A DNA stretch of 49,520 nt from Pirellulales bacterium. GTDB taxonomy: Bacteria; Planctomycetota; Planctomycetia; Pirellulales; Thermoguttaceae. This document shows, in pieces, positions 44,284 to 49,520 of the stretch. Below the pieces are notes generated by a model. It was not told the origin of the DNA and searched no databases. It was given only the letters and a program-made list of their open reading frames with translations. Every line of letters begins with the position of its first letter. Positions within the stretch are counted from its first letter, which is position 1. Location: positions 1 to 49,520 of the forward strand of contig JADLEL010000030.1 of NCBI GenBank assembly GCA_020846145.1. Reading direction: 5' to 3'. The position numbers and the translations under genes were made by a program.

Positions 44284-44321
44284 ACTTTTATTTCAACTCG
44301 AAAAAAGTTAAATAAGCTACC

Positions 44322-47300
44322 ATGCCCGCCACCGAATCCCTCCCCCCACGCCCGACCTACACCGCCGAACAATCGGCCGCGATCGCGGCGCGGGATATTT
44401 CGGTAGCGCTGTCGGCGGGGGCGGGGTGCGGGAAGACGTTCGTGCTGACCGAAAGGTTCCTATCGCATTTGCAACCGGCGAAAAGCGGGCGGGATAAGCC
44501 CGTGCGGCTCAGCCAGTTGGTGGCCATCACCTTCACCGAGCGGGCGGCCCGCGAAATGCGCGACCGCGTGCGGAAGGCCTGCTACGAACGGCTGAGACAA
44601 TGCCCGGAAGATGAGGTCGAGCACTGGCGGGAGTTGCTCCGCGAGTTGGATTCCGCGCGGATCAGCACGATCCACTCGTTTTGCGGTTCGCTCTTGCGGT
44701 CGCACGCGGTCGAAGCCGGATTGGATCCGCGTTTCCGCGTGCTCGACGCGGCCCAATCGGACACGCTGCTCTTCGAACTGATCGACCGCGGCCTGCGGCG
44801 GCGGCTGGCCGACCGCGACGAAGCGGTCATCGAACTGATCGTGAAGTACGGCCTCGACCGGCTGCGGGAAATGGTCGGCCTGTTCCTCGACTGGCGGCAG
44901 GATATCGACTGGGCGGCATGGCGCGAAAAAACACCGGAAGAATTGACCGCCCTCTGGGAAAACTATTTCCGCGAGGCCGTTTTCCCGAAAATGCTGCGGG
45001 AGTTCGTCGATTCGCCCGACGGCCGAACCGTGCAGAAAATCGCGGGACTAACTCCCTGCCCGTGCAGTCATGCCACGATGCAGGAGCGGATGAGGATCAT
45101 CCTCGAGGCGTTCACGAAATTATCGGCGGATCGAAGTTCCCCCGCAAACGCCGCCGAAGTCTTCGCCGAATTGGAAAATCTTCATGCCGCCGCCAGGGTA
45201 CAAGGGGCCGGGATCAAACATTGGTCCGACGGGGAAGCCTACACCCGCTTTTCCGAGGCTGCCAAAGCGTTTCGCGATCGGATTAAAGCATTCCAAAACA
45301 AAGCCGCTTTCGACGCCGACGCCGCCCTGCCGGTGGCCGAGATGGGCGTGCGGCTCCTGCATTTGAGCGAAGAAATCGCCGCCGAATACGAGCGGGAAAA
45401 ACAAGGCTTAAGCGTGCTCGATTTCAACGACCTTCTCATTCACGCCCGACGATTGCTCGTCGGGCCGGAGAAAAAAATGCTCCGCCGCCGTTGGGCCGAA
45501 CATCTGCGGCTGCTGCTGGTCGATGAGTTCCAAGACACCGATCCGCTGCAAGTCGAGTTGGTCAAGGCGCTCTGCGACAACGAAGTTACCCGCGGCAAGT
45601 TGTTTTTCGTGGGCGATTTCAAGCAATCGATCTATCGCTTCCGCGGGGCCGATCCGCACGTCTTCCGCCTGCTGCGCGAGGAGGTGCCCGAGCGCGGCCG
45701 CCTGCCGCTCTCGGAGAATTTCCGCAGCACGCCGGGCGTCATCGAATTCGTGAACGCGCTGTTCGCCGAGGAATTCGAGGGCTACGAGCCGCTCCGCGCC
45801 CATCGCGCGGAGATCATTCCGCCGCCGGCCGTCGAATTCCTCTGGGCGATGGAAGAAGTCGGCGAGCCGGAACGTCCTCGCCCCCGGCCCACCGACTCGC
45901 CATCTCTCCCCGAATCCTCGGAGCTTGACGACTCCACCCCCGTCGAGCGCCGCCGCCGCCGCGAGGCCGATTGGATCGCCCGCCGCATCCGCCAAATGCT
46001 CGACGGCGGCGAAAAGCTGGTGGGCGACAGGGACGCCGAAAAGGCGGGAACGCCGACGGCCCGCGCCGTGAAGCCGGGCGATATCGCGATCCTCTTCCGC
46101 GCGCTCACCGATGTGGCTTACTACGAAGAAGCGCTCCGCCGCCACGGCATCGACTACTATCTGGTGGGCGGCCATGCCTTTTACGCGCAGCAGGAAGTCT
46201 ATGATCTGATGAATTTGCTCCGCGCGCTGGAAAGTCCCTGCGATGAAGTCGCCTTGGTGGGCGTGCTCCGCAGCCCGTTTTTTTGCCTGCTCGATGAAAC
46301 GATCTTCTGGCTGGCGAGGCATCCGCAAGGGTTGCACGGCGGATTGTTCGCCGAAAAGCTGCCGCCGGAACTGGACGCGGAGCAAGCGGCCCGCGCGCAA
46401 TTCGCCGCCGAAACGCTGCGGGAGCTGCGCGCGATGAAGGACCGCTTGCCCGTCGCCCGGCTGATCCGCCTCGCGCTCGACCGGACCGCGTACGATGCGA
46501 TCTTGCTGGCCGAATTTCTCGGCGAACGCAAGCTGGCCAATCTCTACAAGCTGATCGAGCAGGCCCGGAGCTTCGACGAGTCGGGCGTTTTTTCGCTTTC
46601 CGATTTCATCGCCCAACTCTCGGAGTTCGTCGTCCGCCAGCCCAAGGAGCCGCTGGCCGCCACGCAGGCCGAGTCGATGGACGTGGTGCGGCTGATGTCG
46701 ATCCATCAGTCGAAGGGCTTGGAGTTTCCCGTCGTTTTCGTGGCCGACCTCGACCGCCCGCTGCGCAGCCGGCCGCCCGCGGCCGTCTTCTCGCCCGTGC
46801 TGGGACCGCTCATCAAAGACGCCGAAATCGCTTCGGGCTTCAACCTCTTTATGCAGGCCGAAAACAAGGAAGACCGCGACGAGGCCGTGCGGCTGTTCTA
46901 CGTGGCCGCCACCCGCGCCGCCGATTATTTGGTTCTCTCCGCGGGCTTCGATCCGCCGAAGGCGGAAAACGAGGGTGAAGATAGAAAGCAAACCCACGAT
47001 TTCAAGCCCAAAGGCGAGTGGCTGCAACTGCTCGCCCGGCATTTCGATCCGCTCACCGGTCAGCCGATTCAAGAAGGCCGGCCGGTGAAGGTCATCACTT
47101 CCAAGCCCGAACTGCAAAAGCAGCCGGAAGATATTACCGTCCATCGCCGTTTGAAAACCGTTGAGGAAAAGACCCGCGAAATGGCGGAAAAGGAAGAAGG
47201 CTTGTGGCCGCCCTATTTGGACGCCCTTGCCGCCGATGAAAACGCCCGCCGACAATTGTCCTTCTCCCGGCTGTCGGGCAAGCTGCATCGCGCGATCCCC

Positions 47301-47924
47301 GCGAACCGGGACGGCCCCGCCCCGGATATTTTTGCAACGGATGCCGCGATCGAAATCGATAGCGCCGCAGAACCGCGCATCGATCCGCTGGGGCTCGGCA
47401 CGCTCGTACACGCCGTGCTGGCGGAAGTCGATTTCGCCGATCCGAAAAATCTTCCCGCGCTCGTCGAGCGCCACGCCGCCGAACACGTCGGCGACGAGCG
47501 GGCGGCGGTAGCCCAAGCTGTCGAGATGCTCGAACGCTTTACAAACTCCGAACGCGCGAAAGAAATCGCCGCGGCGAAGCAAGTCCATCGGGAACTGGAA
47601 TTTCTCCTCGCTTGGCCGCCCGATGGGGAGCGGAGCGACGGACGATACTTTCAAGGCTTTATTGATTTGCTCTATCTCGACGCCGCCGGCGGCTGGCATC
47701 TGCTGGATTTCAAAACCAACGTCGTTACAGAGTCGAATTTGACCGAAGTGGCCGCGAACTACAAACTGCAGATGCTGGTCTATGCCTTGGCGGTCGAAAA
47801 AATCCTCAAATCACCCCCGCGGGAGTTGACGCTCCACTTCCTCCGCACCGGCTGGGAAAAAACCTTCCCTTGGGATGATGCCGCCCGAACAAAAGTGGTC
47901 GAAATGGTGAACGATTTAATTTGA
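44322..47924 (+). CDS. addA: AddA-like UvrD-family helicase with C-terminal nuclease domain
   Basis: 1200 residues, the AddA/RecB size. Superfamily 1A helicase motifs are present: YTAEQSAAI, Walker A SAGAGCGKT (31-39), AITFTERAAREMRDRV, STIHSFCGSLLR, Walker B LLVDEFQDTD, GDFKQSIYRFRGAD and MSIHQSKGLEFPVVFV, then YVAATRA. At the end lie LGTLVHAVLAEVDF and FQGFIDLLYLDAAGGWHLLDFKTN, the His...Asp...D-x-K nuclease set. AddA with AddB processes double-strand breaks for RecA. No AddB gene is seen on either side, although the two are often adjacent. The enzyme may work with a distant AddB or alone. Confidence 0.92.
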   Translation: MPATESLPPRPTYTAEQSAAIAARDISVALSAGAGCGKTFVLTERFLSHLQPAKSGRDKPVRLSQLVAITFTERAAREMRDRVRKACYERLRQCPEDEVEHWRELLRELDSARISTIHSFCGSLLRSHAVEAGLDPRFRVLDAAQSDTLLFELIDRGLRRRLADRDEAVIELIVKYGLDRLREMVGLFLDWRQDIDWAAWREKTPEELTALWENYFREAVFPKMLREFVDSPDGRTVQKIAGLTPCPCSHATMQERMRIILEAFTKLSADRSSPANAAEVFAELENLHAAARVQGAGIKHWSDGEAYTRFSEAAKAFRDRIKAFQNKAAFDADAALPVAEMGVRLLHLSEEIAAEYEREKQGLSVLDFNDLLIHARRLLVGPEKKMLRRRWAEHLRLLLVDEFQDTDPLQVELVKALCDNEVTRGKLFFVGDFKQSIYRFRGADPHVFRLLREEVPERGRLPLSENFRSTPGVIEFVNALFAEEFEGYEPLRAHRAEIIPPPAVEFLWAMEEVGEPERPRPRPTDSPSLPESSELDDSTPVERRRRREADWIARRIRQMLDGGEKLVGDRDAEKAGTPTARAVKPGDIAILFRALTDVAYYEEALRRHGIDYYLVGGHAFYAQQEVYDLMNLLRALESPCDEVALVGVLRSPFFCLLDETIFWLARHPQGLHGGLFAEKLPPELDAEQAARAQFAAETLRELRAMKDRLPVARLIRLALDRTAYDAILLAEFLGERKLANLYKLIEQARSFDESGVFSLSDFIAQLSEFVVRQPKEPLAATQAESMDVVRLMSIHQSKGLEFPVVFVADLDRPLRSRPPAAVFSPVLGPLIKDAEIASGFNLFMQAENKEDRDEAVRLFYVAATRAADYLVLSAGFDPPKAENEGEDRKQTHDFKPKGEWLQLLARHFDPLTGQPIQEGRPVKVITSKPELQKQPEDITVHRRLKTVEEKTREMAEKEEGLWPPYLDALAADENARRQLSFSRLSGKLHRAIPANRDGPAPDIFATDAAIEIDSAAEPRIDPLGLGTLVHAVLAEVDFADPKNLPALVERHAAEHVGDERAAVAQAVEMLERFTNSERAKEIAAAKQVHRELEFLLAWPPDGERSDGRYFQGFIDLLYLDAAGGWHLLDFKTNVVTESNLTEVAANYKLQMLVYALAVEKILKSPPRELTLHFLRTGWEKTFPWDDAARTKVVEMVNDLI

Positions 47925-47932
47925 AGTTTTAA

Positions 47933-47988
47933 TACCACTATCGGGTGGTACGGCTTACAATTTGAACATTCAATGTTCAAATTGTAAG
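47933..47988. terminator. two hairpins between the helicase and CCA genes, one a perfect 17-base palindrome
   Basis: TACCAC/GTGGTA folds at 47933-47950. Then 47954-47970 and 47972-47988 are exact 17-base reverse complements around one base (CTTACAATTTGAACATT). No T-run follows, so it is a barrier-type terminator or another dispersed palindrome. Confidence 0.6.
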
Positions 47989-48017
47989 GAAAATAGCAAG
48001 TAGAATAATAAACTTTC

Positions 48018-49349
48018 ATGCAGAAAGAGAATCCGAATCCCCAACGCCGTTTCGCGGTCGAGGTCGTCCGCCGATTGAGGGACGCCGGCTTTACGGCCTA
48101 TTGGGCGGGAGGATGCGTGCGCGACCAATTGCTGGGCCGAACGCCCAAGGACTACGATGTGGCGACCGACGCCACGCCCGAACAAATCCAACAACTCTTC
48201 GGCCGCCGCCGCACGCTGGCCATCGGCGCTTCGTTCGGCGTGATTACGGTCAAAGGCCCGAAAGTGGCGGGCATGATCGAAGTCGCCACCTTCCGCAAGG
48301 ACGCCGCCTACAGCGACGGCCGGCATCCCGACGGCGTTACCTTTTCTTCTGCCGAGGAAGACGCCCGCCGCCGCGATTTCACCGTCAACGGCCTGTTTTT
48401 CGATCCGCTCGAAGAGCGGGTCATCGACTACGTCGGCGGGCAGGCCGATTTGACGGCCAAGGCGCTGCGCGCCATCGGCGACCCGCGCGAACGCTTCGCC
48501 GAAGACAAGCTGCGAATGCTCCGCGCCGTCCGCTTCGCCGCGGTGCTCGGTTTTGCCATAGAGGAAAGCACGCTGCGGGCGATCCGGGAGATGGCGGGCG
48601 AAATCGCCGTCGTCAGCGCCGAACGCATCGCCATGGAAATGCGGCGGATGCTCGTCGAGCCGGGCCGCGTCCGGGCGGTCGAGTTGCTCCTGGAATCGAA
48701 CCTCGCCACGCAGGTTCTGCCGGAGATCGTGCCGACCACGGAGGAAGATCGGAAAAAATTGAATGAACCGCTCGCCGTTCTCGATCGACTCGGTGCCATG
48801 CCCACGCTTGCCGTGGGCATGATGGAAACGCGAGAAAACTCACTATATACCCACGACGAGCGTGGGCATGGCGCCCCGCGAACCAATCCGAATTTCCCGC
48901 TCGCGCTAATGATCCTGCTGCACCGGATCGTCGCGGCGGACGAAGCGCTCGATATCTGCCGCCGCTGGAAATTGTCGAACGACGAGTCGGACCGCATCCA
49001 TTGGCTGCTCGAGCATCAAGCGTCGCTCGAAAATCCGCAAATGCTGCGGTGGTCGCAATTGCAGCCGCTTTTGATCTCGGAATACATCGACGATCTCTTG
49101 ACCTTCATGGAAGCCGTATCGCCCGCCGCCGCCCAAGCCGCCGCCTATTGCCGCGAAGAATTAAAACGCCCCCGCGAAGAACTCGATCCGCCACCGCTCG
49201 TAACCGGCGAAGACCTGCTTGCGCTCGGCATTCCGCAAGGGCCGCGATACCGCATTTTATTGGAAGAAATTCGGCAGTCGCAACTTGATGAAAATCTCCT
49301 CGACCGCAACGAGGCGCTCCGATGGTTAAAAATGAGGGAATTCGGATAG
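48018..49349 (+). CDS. cca: CCA-adding tRNA nucleotidyltransferase / poly(A) polymerase family, with an in-frame repeat insertion
   Basis: 443 residues. The class II nucleotidyltransferase head is complete: GGCVRDQLLG, then the catalytic pair Asp45/Asp47 in KDYDVATDA, then ARRRDFTVNGLF, IDYVGG and RFAEDKLRMLRAVRFAA. It adds or repairs the CCA end of tRNA, or adds poly(A) tails; the class cannot be split safely by eye. Between LNEPLAVLDRLG and NPNFPLALMILLHRI, at about residues 259-286, a GCCATGCCCACGC-family palindrome is translated in frame (MPTLAVGMMETREN...HDERGHG). It lies in the helical C-terminal half, away from the active site. The frame stays open, so the enzyme, which should be essential, probably works with the extra loop. 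Confidence 0.9.
   Translation: MQKENPNPQRRFAVEVVRRLRDAGFTAYWAGGCVRDQLLGRTPKDYDVATDATPEQIQQLFGRRRTLAIGASFGVITVKGPKVAGMIEVATFRKDAAYSDGRHPDGVTFSSAEEDARRRDFTVNGLFFDPLEERVIDYVGGQADLTAKALRAIGDPRERFAEDKLRMLRAVRFAAVLGFAIEESTLRAIREMAGEIAVVSAERIAMEMRRMLVEPGRVRAVELLLESNLATQVLPEIVPTTEEDRKKLNEPLAVLDRLGAMPTLAVGMMETRENSLYTHDERGHGAPRTNPNFPLALMILLHRIVAADEALDICRRWKLSNDESDRIHWLLEHQASLENPQMLRWSQLQPLLISEYIDDLLTFMEAVSPAAAQAAAYCREELKRPREELDPPPLVTGEDLLALGIPQGPRYRILLEEIRQSQLDENLLDRNEALRWLKMREFG
48792..48875. repeat. GCCATGCCCACGC-family palindrome inside the CCA-adding enzyme gene
   Basis: Arms 48792-48818 and 48849-48875 pair, with inner hairpins in each arm. Both the DNA and the peptide MPTLAVGM...THDERGHG closely match the element at 37176-37259; spacing between arms is the same (30 bases). 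Confidence 0.93.
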
Positions 49350-49353
49350 ACAG

Positions 49354-49383
49354 TTGACAATTATCCCATGGTCGCTCTATCAT
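49354..49383 (+). promoter_or_regulatory. sigma70-like promoter of the gene starting at 49489
   Basis: TTGACA (49354-49359), an 18-base spacer and TATCAT (49378-49383), starting five bases after the cca stop. This implies a 5' leader of about 100 bases. Confidence 0.65.
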
Positions 49384-49488
49384 ACGAATATAGTCGAGAC
49401 TTTAGCATTCTTATCGGGATTTGATGATGACACATAAGGGCAATTTTGCTAATATTTCGGCCTGGCAACAACCAAGGAGGGTCAATCC

Positions 49489-49520
49489 ATGCCAGGACCA
49501 GGTGAATACTTGCCCGATGC
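49489..49520 (+). CDS. start of a gene cut by the window end
   Basis: ATG at 49489 follows a perfect AAGGAGG (49474-49480) by eight bases and lies downstream of a near-consensus promoter. Only MPGPGEYLPD can be read. That is too short to identify. Confidence 0.7.
   Translation, partial: MPGPGEYLPD

Overview
The window looks like a chromosomal segment of a GC-rich member of the Planctomycetota. The grounds are two PEP-CTERM anchored secreted proteins, a type IV pilus/type II secretion-like cluster with a giant GspK-like component of nearly 2000 residues, small membrane proteins with the planctomycete SLRTLL-type membrane motif, a PduS/PduT bacterial-microcompartment pair, and a plant-type ATP phosphofructokinase. 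No rRNA, tRNA, CRISPR array, transposase or phage gene was seen.

Layout. 0.1-7 kb: a beta-carbonic anhydrase on the plus strand, then a minus-strand block with a MazF-like toxin/antitoxin pair, pduT, pduS, hisG, a small hypothetical gene, hisI and a class II fructose-bisphosphate aldolase. 7-14 kb: plus-strand genes for an exported caspase-fold protein and a second exported protein, both PEP-CTERM, an MMPL/RND (HpnN-like) lipid exporter, a 32-residue very basic protein and a FabZ-like dehydratase, then a minus-strand hicAB pair. 14-35 kb: a long minus-strand run whose core is a pilus/secretion operon in the order GspE-1, PilT, GspE-2, GspF, three pseudopilins and the giant GspK-like protein, followed by a broken ubiD, a degenerate prepilin peptidase and a LOG-family gene. 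35-49.5 kb: plus-strand genes for an outer-membrane barrel with a zinc ribbon, a membrane GTPase, a YhcG-like nuclease, a POT/MFS transporter, phosphofructokinase, small membrane proteins, an AddA-like helicase-nuclease and a CCA-adding enzyme, and the first codons of one more gene.

The most striking content is repeat DNA that crosses the boundary between spacer and gene. (1) Several families of 60-130 bp palindromic elements occur. Members of one family (core GCCATGCCCACGC) lie in a spacer and, in frame, inside the GTPase and the CCA-adding enzyme. Another family (GGGGACAGTCCCC core) lies in spacers and in frame inside ubiD. Some palindromes sit inside the loop of other palindromes. (2) Nearly every gap in the pilus operon is filled by short-unit degenerate tandem arrays (GGAGAGT, GATGAAT, CAGTGGC, GCGGAAG type) in both orientations. 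In all three canonical pseudopilins the arrays run in frame from the start codon to the prepilin cleavage site, giving 58-76 residue leaders made of repeat-encoded peptide. In ubiD such an array sits inside the gene and coincides with a frameshift. These repeats resemble Rickettsia palindromic elements in being tolerated inside genes, but they are different sequences.

The function calls rest on motifs read from translations. No database search was possible, so identities, repeat copy numbers elsewhere in the genome and promoter calls are inferences.
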